From JACCYI01 sp963828075 (GTDB lineage: Bacteria > Actinomycetota > Thermoleophilia > Solirubrobacterales > Solirubrobacteraceae), in NCBI GenBank assembly GCA_963828075.1, contig CAWHDH010000021.1, forward strand, positions 682,001-746,000: a DNA stretch of 64,000 nt, written 5' to 3'. Below, one piece after another: positions 17,326 through 25,664 of the stretch. Made by a program: the position numbers and the translations under genes. Position 1 is the stretch's first letter. Every line of letters begins with the position of its first letter. The notes beneath the pieces were generated by a model. It did no database searches. It was not told the DNA's origin and saw only the letters and a list, made by a program, of their open reading frames with translations.

Positions 17326-18936
17326 ATGCGCCTGCGCCTGACGCACGCCGTCGTCCTCCTCCTCCTCGCAGTCGCTCCCGCGACCGCCTCCGCCGCGCTC
17401 TCGCTCGAGCCGGTCGGCACCGGCACCTTCACGAACCCCGTACACGTCGCCTCGCCGGCCGGTGACGCGCGGCTGTTCGTGGTGGAGCGTGCCGGGATCG
17501 TTCGGATCGTCGGCAAGGGCGGCGCGACGAAGTCCCGGCCGTTCCTCGACATCTCGTCGACGATCGAGTCGGGCGGCGAGCGCGGGCTGCTCTCGATCGC
17601 CTTCCCGCCCGACTACGCCTCCTCCGGCCGCTTCTACGTCTACGTCACCGTCCCCGACCTGCAGGTGCTCGAGTTCCAGCGCTCGCAGGACCCGGACGTC
17701 GCGCTCGAAGGCACGCGGCGCGTGGTCATCGAGCAGGCGCACACCGCCGTCAACCACAACGGCGGCGGGATGCAGTTCACGTCCGACGGGCTCCTGTGGA
17801 TCACGATGGGGGACGGCGGCGGCAACAACGACAACACCGGTCCGCCGGCGGGGCCCGGCCGGCTGCCGGGCAACGCGCAGCTGCTCACGACGCTCCACGG
17901 CAAGCTCCTGCGCATCGATCCGCGGGCGACGCCCGGCGGCGCGCCGTATGCCGTCCCGGCGGACAACCCGTTCGTCGGCCGCACCGACGCCCGGCCGGAG
18001 ATCTGGGCCTACGGGCTCCGCAACCCCTTCCGGTTCTCGTTCGACCGCGCGACGGGAGATCTGTGGATCGGCGACGTCGGCCAGAACGACCGCGAGGAGC
18101 TCGACTTCGCGCCGGTGTCGGCCGGGCTCGGCAAGGGCGCGAACTACGGCTGGGTGTGCTTCGAGGGGACGATCCGCAACCCGAACATCCCGGCCTGCGA
18201 CCCGCCCGGGCCGGTGACCGGCCCGCTGCTCGATCGCGACCAGGAGGCCGACGGGGTGTGCTCGATCATCGCGGGCCACGTGGTCCGCGATCCCAGCCTG
18301 CCGACGCTCGTCGGCCGCTTCGTCCACGGCGACTTCTGCAACGGCCTGCTGCGATCCGTCGCTCCGGGCGACGCCGCCTCGGACGCCTCGCTGGGCATCA
18401 GCGCCGGCAGCCTGGCGTCGTTCGGCGAGGACGCCTGCGGGCGCGTCTACACCGTGTCGCTCTCCGGCGGCGTGCAGCGATTCCGTGACACGACCCCCCT
18501 GGCGTGCGACCTGCCGGAGGCCCCGGCCGGGCCCGGCGGGCCAGACGGCGGTGGCGGACCGGACGGCGGCGGCGGAGGAGGTGGCGGAGGGGCCACGCCG
18601 GGCTCCGACCGGACGCCGTGTCGCCTCACCCTCCGCCGCGCGAACCCCCAGCGCCCGACCGTCCGCCGCCCGGTGCGCGTGCGCATCGTGACGAGCGAGC
18701 GCTGCACGGTCCGCGTCACGGTCCGCGTGCGCGGCCTCCGGGCCGTGCGCTCCGCCTCGAAGACCCTCGCCGCCGGTCAGCGCGTCGTCTTCAACCTGTC
18801 GGTGCGCGGCAGCGCGCGAGCCGCGTTCCGCCGGGCGCTGGCCCGCCGGTCGCGCCTCGCGACCCTCACGGTCACCGGCCGCGACGCGGCCGGCAACGCG
18901 GGGTCGATGGTCCGGCGGATCCGCCTGAAGGGTTAG
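17326..18936 (+). CDS. secreted PQQ-type sugar dehydrogenase (GSDH family)
   Basis: 536 residues with a signal peptide ending near residue 24 (ATASA). Residues about 30-390 form the six-bladed propeller of soluble glucose/sorbosone dehydrogenases: VNHNGGGMQFTSDGLLWITMGDGGG, the catalytic His region, and WAYGLRNPFRFSFDRATGDLW. A glycine-rich linker (PDGGGG repeats, about 400-430) joins an Arg-rich beta domain of about 100 residues with two cysteines, probably an Ig-like or surface-attachment module. It would oxidise sugars outside the cell with PQQ. It lies 11 bp after the rhodanese gene and ends 7 bp from a convergent gene. Confidence 0.88.
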   Translation: MRLRLTHAVVLLLLAVAPATASAALSLEPVGTGTFTNPVHVASPAGDARLFVVERAGIVRIVGKGGATKSRPFLDISSTIESGGERGLLSIAFPPDYASSGRFYVYVTVPDLQVLEFQRSQDPDVALEGTRRVVIEQAHTAVNHNGGGMQFTSDGLLWITMGDGGGNNDNTGPPAGPGRLPGNAQLLTTLHGKLLRIDPRATPGGAPYAVPADNPFVGRTDARPEIWAYGLRNPFRFSFDRATGDLWIGDVGQNDREELDFAPVSAGLGKGANYGWVCFEGTIRNPNIPACDPPGPVTGPLLDRDQEADGVCSIIAGHVVRDPSLPTLVGRFVHGDFCNGLLRSVAPGDAASDASLGISAGSLASFGEDACGRVYTVSLSGGVQRFRDTTPLACDLPEAPAGPGGPDGGGGPDGGGGGGGGGATPGSDRTPCRLTLRRANPQRPTVRRPVRVRIVTSERCTVRVTVRVRGLRAVRSASKTLAAGQRVVFNLSVRGSARAAFRRALARRSRLATLTVTGRDAAGNAGSMVRRIRLKG

Positions 18937-18943
18937 TCCGGAC

Positions 18944-19309
18944 TCAGTCCTTGGAGTCCTCGCCGGACTCCTCCTCGCCCGGGTCGGTCGGCGCGTTGGG
19001 GTCGGTCGGGCCGCCCGGGATCGGCTCGCCCTTGTAGTCATCCGGGTTGTCGACCTTCTCGCCGTCGATCTCGATCGAGCCGTCCTCGAAGCGCCGGAGG
19101 TTCGACGGGCCGAGCTTGGACGTCGCCGCCTCCTCGTAGTCGGACTCGGACTCCGGGCCGCCGAAGGTCTCGTACTTGGCCTTGCCGCCCGGCCAGTCCG
19201 CGAGGTCCTGGGGCGGGTCCTCCTCGAGCGCCTTGATCTCCTCCTTGGCGTCGTCGGACTCCTGCTTGTGCTTCTCCGCGGACTTGCTCGCCTCTTCCTG
19301 CTCGGCCAT
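18944..19309 (-). CDS. small acidic, probably disordered cytoplasmic protein
   Basis: 121 residues, extremely rich in Glu, Asp and Lys, with no signal peptide. The N-terminal third is predicted helical or coiled (EEASKSAEKHKQESDDAKEE). The C-terminal third is Pro/Asp/Gly-rich (PGGPTDPNAPTDPGEEE). GGGAGG lies 5 bases before the ATG. I recognise no domain. The composition resembles stress-associated hydrophilic proteins, but no function can be assigned. Divergent from the ArsR gene. Confidence 0.75.
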   Translation of the reverse strand: MAEQEEASKSAEKHKQESDDAKEEIKALEEDPPQDLADWPGGKAKYETFGGPESESDYEEAATSKLGPSNLRRFEDGSIEIDGEKVDNPDDYKGEPIPGGPTDPNAPTDPGEEESGEDSKD

Positions 19310-19360
19310 CGCTGCCTCCCGGGTTGACACTTTCCGCGGGCGTACCCGCCGCACGCTCGC

Positions 19361-19388
19361 TTGACATATGCCTATATCGGTATACGAT
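19361..19388 (+). promoter_or_regulatory. promoter with embedded inverted repeat, ArsR gene
   Basis: TTGACA (19361-19366) and TACGAT (19383-19388) are 16 bp apart. Within the spacer, TATGCC (19367-19372) and GGTATA (19379-19384) form an imperfect inverted repeat, a likely ArsR autoregulatory site. The expected transcription start falls on or next to the ATG at 19395, implying a leaderless mRNA. Confidence 0.6.
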
Positions 19389-19394
19389 TACGGC

Positions 19395-19742
19395 ATGGCA
19401 CGAGCGGCGACCACAGCGGATGCGTTCAACGCGGTGGCCGAGCCCCGGCGGCGGCAGATCCTCGATGTCCTCGCCGGCGGGGAGCGCCCGGTGAACGACC
19501 TGGTGCGCACGCTCGGCATGGCCCAGCCACAGGTGTCCAAGCACCTGCGGGTCCTCCGCGAAGTGGGGGCGGTCGACGTGCGCGACGAAGGACGGCAGCG
19601 GCTCTACCGGCTCAACGGCCAGGCGCTCAAGCCCATCCACGACTGGGTGAAGACCTACGAGCGCTCGTGGTCGGAGCGCTTCGAGGAACTCGACGACGTG
19701 CTGGACGAACTCAAGAAGGAGGAAGGCAATGACGGTGAGTAG
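19395..19742 (+). CDS. ArsR family transcriptional regulator
   Basis: 115 residues. A single winged-helix domain: AVAEPRRRQILDVLAGGERPVNDLV, recognition helix GMAQPQVSKHLRVLREVGAV, and a wing with RQRLYRLNG. It lacks the CxC metal-binding motif, so it is the SRPBCC-associated subtype rather than a metal sensor. The ATG at 19395 was preferred over an upstream ATG that lies inside the promoter. It overlaps the following AHSA1 gene by 14 bases, a very common pair in actinobacteria. Confidence 0.92.
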   Translation: MARAATTADAFNAVAEPRRRQILDVLAGGERPVNDLVRTLGMAQPQVSKHLRVLREVGAVDVRDEGRQRLYRLNGQALKPIHDWVKTYERSWSERFEELDDVLDELKKEEGNDGE

Positions 19743-20220
19743 CGGATCGGCGAAGGTGACGCTCCCGACCGACAAGGAGATCCTGATCACGCGCGAGTTC
19801 GACGCGCCGGGCCACTTGGTCTACAAGGCGTGGACCACCCCCGAGCTGGTCAGGCGCTGGTGGAGCGGGCAGCGCGGCACGATGAAGGTCGTCGACATCG
19901 ACCTGCGGGTCGGCGGCTCCTGGCGGTACGTGATGGAGGCCACGGGCGGCTACGAGGTCGCCTTCCACGGCGAGTACCGCGAGATCGTCCCCGGCGCACG
20001 GATCGTCACGACCGAGGTCTACGAGATGCCCGACGCCCCCGAGAACGACGGCGTCCTGAACGTCGTGACGTTCAATGAGGTCGACGGGCGCACGGTCCTC
20101 GAGCTGCTCGTCGTGTGCGCGAGCAAGGAGGAGCGCGACATGATCCTGGGCACGGGCATGGAGACCGGCATGCAGGAGCAGATGGACGTCCTCGAGGAGC
20201 TCGCGATCTCGCTCCGCTGA
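19729..20220 (+). CDS. SRPBCC/AHSA1-family protein
   Basis: 163 residues. It has the START-like fold of the AHSA1 C-terminal domain: ITREFDAPGHLVYKAWTTPELVRRWW, VGGSWRYVMEA, FHGEYREIVPGARIV, then a long C-terminal helix (GMETGMQEQMDVLEELA). The domain forms a hydrophobic ligand pocket; the ligand is unknown. AAGGAGG precedes the ATG inside the end of the ArsR gene. The ArsR protein probably represses both genes in response to a ligand. Confidence 0.9.
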   Translation: MTVSSGSAKVTLPTDKEILITREFDAPGHLVYKAWTTPELVRRWWSGQRGTMKVVDIDLRVGGSWRYVMEATGGYEVAFHGEYREIVPGARIVTTEVYEMPDAPENDGVLNVVTFNEVDGRTVLELLVVCASKEERDMILGTGMETGMQEQMDVLEELAISLR

Positions 20221-20232
20221 GCGCTTTAACGG

Positions 20233-20264
20233 CCTCGCGGGCGGCGTCACCGCCGCCCGCGAGG
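20233..20264. terminator. bidirectional hairpin terminator
   Basis: A perfect 14-bp GC stem (CCTCGCGGGCGGCG) with a TCAC loop between the convergent AHSA1 and FAD oxidoreductase genes. No T-tract follows on either strand. Confidence 0.65.
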
Positions 20265-20287
20265 GCAGGAACTCAGGGGCCGGGGAG

Positions 20288-21817
20288 CTACGCGGCGGCG
20301 CGCTCGGGCTCCCACTCGCGCCGGCCCGTCGGGACCTTCGCCGGGTCGCGATACGGCTGGACCTCCTCCTTGACGCCCTCCTCGAGGTACACCGACTCGA
20401 CGTTGACCTGCCAGATGTCGTGGCCGGCGCCGTCGAGCAGGTTCTCGACCGCGCGGATGGCGGTGAGCATGGAGTGGTCGGAGTTGTTGTAGCGGTGCAG
20501 GCCGTTGCGGCCGACCTGCTGGAGGTTGCCGATCGTCTCGAGCCAGGAGCGGATCGCGGCGACGTGCTCGGCGTACTCCTCGTCGTAGACGGGATAGGCG
20601 AGCGGGACGCGGGTGACGAAGCCGCGCTCGACCTGCTCGGCGCGCGCCAGCCCGAGCTTCTCGAGCTCGCCCTTGGCCATCTCGATCAGGTCCTCGTCAT
20701 TCGCATCCCAGAGCTCGTCGCCCTGGTTGCAGAAGTACTCCATGCCGACCGACGCCTTCGACGGATCCGGGACCATCCAGGGGCTCCACGAGCGGAAGTT
20801 CTGGATGCGGCCGACCTCGACGCCGGGCTCGTGGATGTAGATCCAGTTGTCCGGGAACAGGTCCTCGCCGTCGACGACCAGCGAGACGGTCAGGAAGTCG
20901 CGGTAGCGCAGGCCCTCGCCGGCGCGGCGCACGACGTGGCCGGGGGCCGGGTCGGCGAGGCGGACGGTGTCGCGCAGCGGAAGCGAGGAGATGACCTCGG
21001 AGCACTCGACGCGCTCGCCGCCGGCGTAGACGGCGACGACGCGGCCGTCCTCGATCTCGATGCTCTCGACCGGCGTGTTCATCCGGACCTCGCCGCCGAG
21101 GGCGATGATCTCGTCGCACATGGTCTCCCACATCTGGCCGGGGCCGAAGCGCGGGTAGTGGAACTCGGAGATCAGCGACTTGATCTTGTTGCCCTTGTTG
21201 CCGAAGAACGCCGACTTGGCGGCGGAGAAGAACGAGAGGCCCTTGATCCGCTGGGCGGCCCACTCGGCGCGCAGCTCGGTGGCCGGCACGCCCCACACCT
21301 TCTCGGTGTAGGTCTTGAAGAAGTGCTGGTAGAGGCGCTTGCCGAAGCGATTGGAGACCCAGTCCTCGAGCGACTCCTCCTTGCCCTTGGGCTTGACAAC
21401 CGCCCACATGTAGGACGCGAGGCAAAGCGCGAGCTCGACCGGGCCGAGCTTCTTGATGACGTCCATGCCCTCGAGCGGGTACTGCAGGAACTTGCCGTTC
21501 CAGTAGATCCGCGACATGCGCGGCCGCTTGAGGAACTCCTCCTTCATCACCTCGTGCCAGAGGTCGTCGACCTCCTGGGACTTGGTGAAGAAGCGGTGGC
21601 CGCCGAGGTCGAACCGGTAGCCGTCGCGGACCTCGGTCTTGGCGATGCCACCGACCTGGTCCTCGGCCTCGAAGACGATCACGGGCTTGCCGCGCTGGGC
21701 GAGCCGGTAGCCGGCCGTGAGACCCGCGGGGCCGCCACCGAGGACGGCAACGGGCCGCTCGGAGCGGCCGAAGCGGCCGTCGTAGGAAGTGGGACGGGGT
21801 TCATCGATCAAGCTCAT
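20288..21817 (-). CDS. FAD-dependent oxidoreductase (UDP-galactopyranose-mutase/amine-oxidase-like)
   Basis: 509 residues from the ATG at 21817, which has AAGGTGG 5 bases upstream; an in-frame GTG lies three codons earlier. The Rossmann dinucleotide motif is VAVLGGGPAGLTAGYRLAQRG, followed by EAEDQVGGIAKTE and DLGGHRFFTK, the signature of actinobacterial NAD(P)/FAD proteins close to UDP-galactopyranose mutase and protoporphyrinogen oxidase. The C-terminal QQVGRNGLHRYNNSDHSM is the second flavin-contacting block. The substrate is probably a nucleotide sugar or a polyprenoid; this cannot be decided from sequence alone. Confidence 0.85.
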   Translation of the reverse strand: MSLIDEPRPTSYDGRFGRSERPVAVLGGGPAGLTAGYRLAQRGKPVIVFEAEDQVGGIAKTEVRDGYRFDLGGHRFFTKSQEVDDLWHEVMKEEFLKRPRMSRIYWNGKFLQYPLEGMDVIKKLGPVELALCLASYMWAVVKPKGKEESLEDWVSNRFGKRLYQHFFKTYTEKVWGVPATELRAEWAAQRIKGLSFFSAAKSAFFGNKGNKIKSLISEFHYPRFGPGQMWETMCDEIIALGGEVRMNTPVESIEIEDGRVVAVYAGGERVECSEVISSLPLRDTVRLADPAPGHVVRRAGEGLRYRDFLTVSLVVDGEDLFPDNWIYIHEPGVEVGRIQNFRSWSPWMVPDPSKASVGMEYFCNQGDELWDANDEDLIEMAKGELEKLGLARAEQVERGFVTRVPLAYPVYDEEYAEHVAAIRSWLETIGNLQQVGRNGLHRYNNSDHSMLTAIRAVENLLDGAGHDIWQVNVESVYLEEGVKEEVQPYRDPAKVPTGRREWEPERAAA

Positions 21818-21915
21818 GTGGGCCACCTTGCCCGCTCCCCCGCGCTTTCCCGCCGTCCTCTAATCCCGGCTAACAACCCTTAACCGCAGCCCCGGGGGGT
21901 ACCGTGGGCGGGGCG

Positions 21916-22614
21916 ATGCAGCCAGGGACCGCCCTAGACATCCTCGTGGTCGACGACGATCAGCCGCTGCGAGACATGGTGTGCCGCTCCTTCGAGCGCG
22001 AGGGCCACCGGGTGACGCCCGTCGCCGACGGCCATGCGGCGCTCGCCGCGGCGGCCGAGCGCCCCTACGACGTCGTGCTGCTCGACGTCGCGCTCGGCGC
22101 CGGACCCACCGGCCACGACGTCGCCCGCCTGCTGCGCGCGCGCCGCGACGTCGTCCCGATCATCATGCTCACCGCGCTGGACTCCGAGGCCGACGCGGTC
22201 CAGGGCCTCGAGGCAGGAGCCGACGACTACGTGACCAAGCCGTTCGGCCTCGCGGAGCTGCGGTCGCGGATCCGCGCCGTGCTGCGGCGCTCGCAGGGCC
22301 GCGTCGTCGAGGGCAGCCTGCGCGTCGGCCCTGTGGTCCTCGACCGCGACCTGCGCCGCGTCACCGTCGAGGGCGGCGCGGTCAGGGTCACGTTCTCGGA
22401 GTTCGAGCTGCTGGCGACGCTCATGAGCCGCCCCGGCCACGTCTTCAACCGCCAGGAGCTGCTGCGGGCGATCTGGGGCGACTCGGCCTACCGCGATCCG
22501 CGCGCGATCGACGTCCACATCCGCCACCTGCGCGAGAAGCTCGAGCCCCGCCCCGAAGAGCCGAGCCTCATCCTCACCGTCCCGGGACAGGGGTACCGAT
22601 TCCGCGAGGCGTGA
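21916..22614 (+). CDS. OmpR-family response regulator
   Basis: 232 residues from the ATG at 21916 (a GTG at 21904 is an alternative start). Receiver domain with VVDDDQP, phospho-acceptor Asp57 (VVLLDVALG) and DDYVTKPFG. The C-terminal winged helix has RVTFSEFELLATLMSRPGHV and ends VPGQGYRFREA. It overlaps the sensor kinase gene by four bases (GTGA), so the pair is coupled. No clear target gene adjoins it; the divergent FAD oxidoreductase is one candidate. Confidence 0.92.
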   Translation: MQPGTALDILVVDDDQPLRDMVCRSFEREGHRVTPVADGHAALAAAAERPYDVVLLDVALGAGPTGHDVARLLRARRDVVPIIMLTALDSEADAVQGLEAGADDYVTKPFGLAELRSRIRAVLRRSQGRVVEGSLRVGPVVLDRDLRRVTVEGGAVRVTFSEFELLATLMSRPGHVFNRQELLRAIWGDSAYRDPRAIDVHIRHLREKLEPRPEEPSLILTVPGQGYRFREA

Positions 22615-24059
22615 TCCCGCGGGCGTTCCTCGGGCTGCGCGGCCGGCTGCTGCTGGCGCTGGTGGCCACGAGCGTCCTGACCCTCGCCGCCGCCGCGGTC
22701 GCGCTGGTGGGCCCGCTCACCGAGCGGCTGCGCGAGGAGAGCATCCAGAACCTCTCGCAGACGACGCGCGACGCCCGCCAGGAGTTCGAGCGGGCGCGGC
22801 GCAAGCCTCCGGAGGACCGGTTCGTGGCGCTCCGGACCGCCGGGCTGCGCCTGCAGAGCCGGGCCACCGCCCGCGTCGTGGTCGGCGACCTCATCCTCAC
22901 CGACTTCGAGTACGACACCGACATCGGGGCGCCGACCCGGCCGCTGCAGCTCGCTGCGCTGGAGTCGCTGCGGACCGAGCGCGAGGTGATCAACGTCGGC
23001 GGCGACAGCGCGACCGTCGCCGTCCGCCTCTTCCGGCCGCCCGGTGTGCTCGTCGCCCAGCGCCAGCTCACCGACGTCGCCACCACGGTCGAGCAGGTGC
23101 GGCTGGCGCTGCTGGCCGCCGGCGGGATCGGCCTGCTGGTGGCCGCCGGGCTGTCGCTGGCGGTCTCGAGCACGCTGCTGCGCCGGCTGGGCCGCCTGCG
23201 CGCGGCGGCGCTGCGCGTCACGGCGGAAGGACCCGAGGCGCCACCACCGTCCGACGAGGTCCGCGACGAGGTCGGCGACCTCGCCCGGGCGTTCGCCCGG
23301 ATGCAGGAGGCGCTCAAGCGCGAGGAGGCGTCGCGGCGCTCGTTCGTGGCGACCGCGTCGCACGAGCTGCGCACGCCGCTGACGATGCTCCAGGGGACGA
23401 TGGAGCTGCTCGAGGAGGACCTCGCCGACGACCCCGTCGACGTCGCCGACGCCCAGCGCCAGGTCGCCCGGGCCCGGCGCGAGCTGCGGCGCCTCTCGCA
23501 CCTGGCCGGCGAGCTGCTCGACCTCAGCCGGCTCGACGCCCAGGTCCCCCTGCGCTCCGAGCCGGTCGAGCTCGGCGAGATGGCGCGCGCGGTGGCGGCG
23601 GAGTTCGGCCTGCGCTCGCGCGAGCGCGCCGTCGGCATCGTCGTAGTGCCGCCCGAGCGGCCGTGCTGGGCGCTCGCCGATCCCGACGCCGTCGCCCGGA
23701 TCGTGCGCATCCTGCTCGACAACGCGCTGCGCCACGCGCCGCGCGACACCGGCGTCCGGGTGGTCGCCGGCGCCGGCGGGCACCCGGCCATCGGGGTCGC
23801 CGACCGTGGCCCCGGCGTGCTGCCGCAGGACCGCGACCGGATCTTCGATCGCTTCTACCGCTCGGAGTCCAACACCGAGGGCGGGTTCGGGCTGGGGCTG
23901 GCCATCGGCCGCGGGCTCGCCGACCGCATGGGCGGCACGCTGCGCCTCTCGAGCGGGGACGGGATCGGCGCACGCTTCGTGCTCGAGCTGCCGCCGGCGA
24001 GGGACTCGACGCCGGCGCCCGACCGCTCGGGCCAGCGGGTCAGCCGGTCGCCTGCTTGA
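22611..24059 (+). CDS. sensor histidine kinase
   Basis: 482 residues from the GTG overlapping the regulator stop. Helix 1 at about residues 11-35, an extracytoplasmic region of about 125 residues, helix 2 at about 163-186, HAMP, HisKA with His251 (TASHELRTPLTML), then ATPase motifs LLDNALRHA, GVADRGPGV, and GGFGLGLAIGRGLAD. It has the full set of catalytic boxes. The signal is unknown. The 3' end overlaps the convergent glycosyltransferase gene by 20 bp. Confidence 0.92.
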   Translation: MIPRAFLGLRGRLLLALVATSVLTLAAAAVALVGPLTERLREESIQNLSQTTRDARQEFERARRKPPEDRFVALRTAGLRLQSRATARVVVGDLILTDFEYDTDIGAPTRPLQLAALESLRTEREVINVGGDSATVAVRLFRPPGVLVAQRQLTDVATTVEQVRLALLAAGGIGLLVAAGLSLAVSSTLLRRLGRLRAAALRVTAEGPEAPPPSDEVRDEVGDLARAFARMQEALKREEASRRSFVATASHELRTPLTMLQGTMELLEEDLADDPVDVADAQRQVARARRELRRLSHLAGELLDLSRLDAQVPLRSEPVELGEMARAVAAEFGLRSRERAVGIVVVPPERPCWALADPDAVARIVRILLDNALRHAPRDTGVRVVAGAGGHPAIGVADRGPGVLPQDRDRIFDRFYRSESNTEGGFGLGLAIGRGLADRMGGTLRLSSGDGIGARFVLELPPARDSTPAPDRSGQRVSRSPA

Positions 24060-25617
24060 GCAGGACCGTCGCCTTGACCGGGTTCGGGTGCTCGGGCCAG
24101 GGCGAGGGCGGATAGATCGCCGCGACCCGGAAGCGCCGGTCGTTGGAGATCGCGCGCGCCCACTCCTCCGAGCGCAGGCGCACCAGCCCGGTCCACGGGG
24201 CGCTCCAGCGGGCGAGGCTGTAGATCGTCGGCTGGATCAGGACCAGCCGGCGGCCGGGCGGCAGCGCGTCGAGCAGCGGCCGCAGGTGCAGCGGCGCGCT
24301 CGTCTGGCGCAGCCGCGTCACCCCGTCGCGCCAATCGGTCACGCCGAGGTCGTCGACCTCACCCCACACGGTCGCCCACCGCAGTCCGTCCGGCAGGTAG
24401 TGCGCGAGCACGGGGATCTGCTCGGGCCAGGTGGATATGACGAGGTCGCCCGGCCGCACGCTGGGGGCCAGCGACGCCGCGACGCTGCGCACGTTGCTCT
24501 TCTCCGACCGCGTGGTCGTGCCCGACCACATCAGCGCGACGATCGCGAGGCCGACGAGCCCGAGCCGGCCGGCGCGGGCGAGCCCGAGCGCGCAGAGCAG
24601 CAGCAATGGCGCCACACCCACGGAGAGATAGCGGGGCGCCCACGCCGGCGAGGCCTGCGACGCGCCCCAGGCGATCACGATCGTGCCCGCCGCCACGATG
24701 ATCAGCGCGATCGCGGCTCGCGCCTCCGGATCGCTGCGCCGGCGCTTGAGGACCGCGGCCAGCCCGGCGCCGCCGGCCAGGAGCAAGGCCACGTAGGCGA
24801 CCTCGCCGAGGAGCCGCTCGGGCACCTCGCCGAGCTGGTCGAGCCCCGGGCGCTTCGACCACGGCGCCCCCGTGTGCTCCGCCTGGAACAGGAGCGTGGG
24901 CACCCACGGGGCGTAGACCGCGAGGATCGCGGCGAATGTGATCGCCCCCTCGATCAGCAGGCCGCGGCGGCTCTCGCGCGGCTCGATCGCCAGCAGCACC
25001 AGCCAGGCCAGGCCGGTCGCGCTGGCGAAGAACAGCGACCAGTTGTGGGAGTACATCATCGCGGCCAGCGCGAGCCCGAACACCGGGAGCGCGCTCCGGC
25101 GACGGTGGACGAACCCGGCCAGGAACGCCAGTGTCGCGATCGTGCCGAGCAGCATCACGAGCGCGTACATCCGCGTCTCCTGCGCGTAGAGCGTGAGGAA
25201 CGGGTTCAGCGCGGCGAGCGCGGCGGCGACCCACCCCGCGCGCGTCCCGTAGAGCATCCGGACCCCGAGGAACGCGACGGGCACGGTCAGCAGCGCGCAG
25301 GTCAGCGACAGCGCGCGCGTCGAGGACTCGCCGTCCGAGCCGACCAGCGCCAGCCAGAGGTGCAGCATCATGTAGTACAGCGGCGGCGAGCCGTCGAGCC
25401 GCAGGATGCCCGGGATGTCGAACAGCGGGCGATCGGCGATTCCCACCGACAGGCCTTCGTCGATCCAGTAGCCGATGCCCATGTGGTCCGTGCGCAGGAC
25501 AGCCGACAGCACAACCAGCGCGCCGAGCCCGGCCACGGTCATGGCGACGCCCGCGCGCGCGCCGGTCAGCGCCCGCGCTCGCAGTGCCCAGGGCGGCCGC
25601 GAGGCGTAGGTGGCCAT
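24040..25617 (-). CDS. polytopic glycosyltransferase (GT39/ArnT-like)
   Basis: 525 residues with about ten membrane helices. The first outer loop has DHMGIGYWIDEGLSVGIADR, the DE motif that carries the catalytic acid in GT-C enzymes, then GSPPLYYMMLHLW. A later NPFLTLYAQETRMYAL stretch is typical of prokaryotic PMT/ArnT relatives. It would move a sugar from a polyprenyl donor to an acceptor outside the membrane. The C-terminal 150 residues are soluble. It follows a second polytopic membrane gene on the same strand, 47 bp away. Confidence 0.8.
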   Translation of the reverse strand: MATYASRPPWALRARALTGARAGVAMTVAGLGALVVLSAVLRTDHMGIGYWIDEGLSVGIADRPLFDIPGILRLDGSPPLYYMMLHLWLALVGSDGESSTRALSLTCALLTVPVAFLGVRMLYGTRAGWVAAALAALNPFLTLYAQETRMYALVMLLGTIATLAFLAGFVHRRRSALPVFGLALAAMMYSHNWSLFFASATGLAWLVLLAIEPRESRRGLLIEGAITFAAILAVYAPWVPTLLFQAEHTGAPWSKRPGLDQLGEVPERLLGEVAYVALLLAGGAGLAAVLKRRRSDPEARAAIALIIVAAGTIVIAWGASQASPAWAPRYLSVGVAPLLLLCALGLARAGRLGLVGLAIVALMWSGTTTRSEKSNVRSVAASLAPSVRPGDLVISTWPEQIPVLAHYLPDGLRWATVWGEVDDLGVTDWRDGVTRLRQTSAPLHLRPLLDALPPGRRLVLIQPTIYSLARWSAPWTGLVRLRSEEWARAISNDRRFRVAAIYPPSPWPEHPNPVKATVLLKQATG

Positions 25618-25664
25618 GCCGGAAAGCGTACGAGGTGCCGGGACCTCCTCCCGTTCGCGCGTCG

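Noticed and set aside
18526..18600. Glycine-rich stretch in the sugar dehydrogenase gene as a repeat or frameshift site
   Set aside because: It is an in-frame linker (PDGGGG repeats) between the propeller and the C-terminal domain; the frame continues normally.
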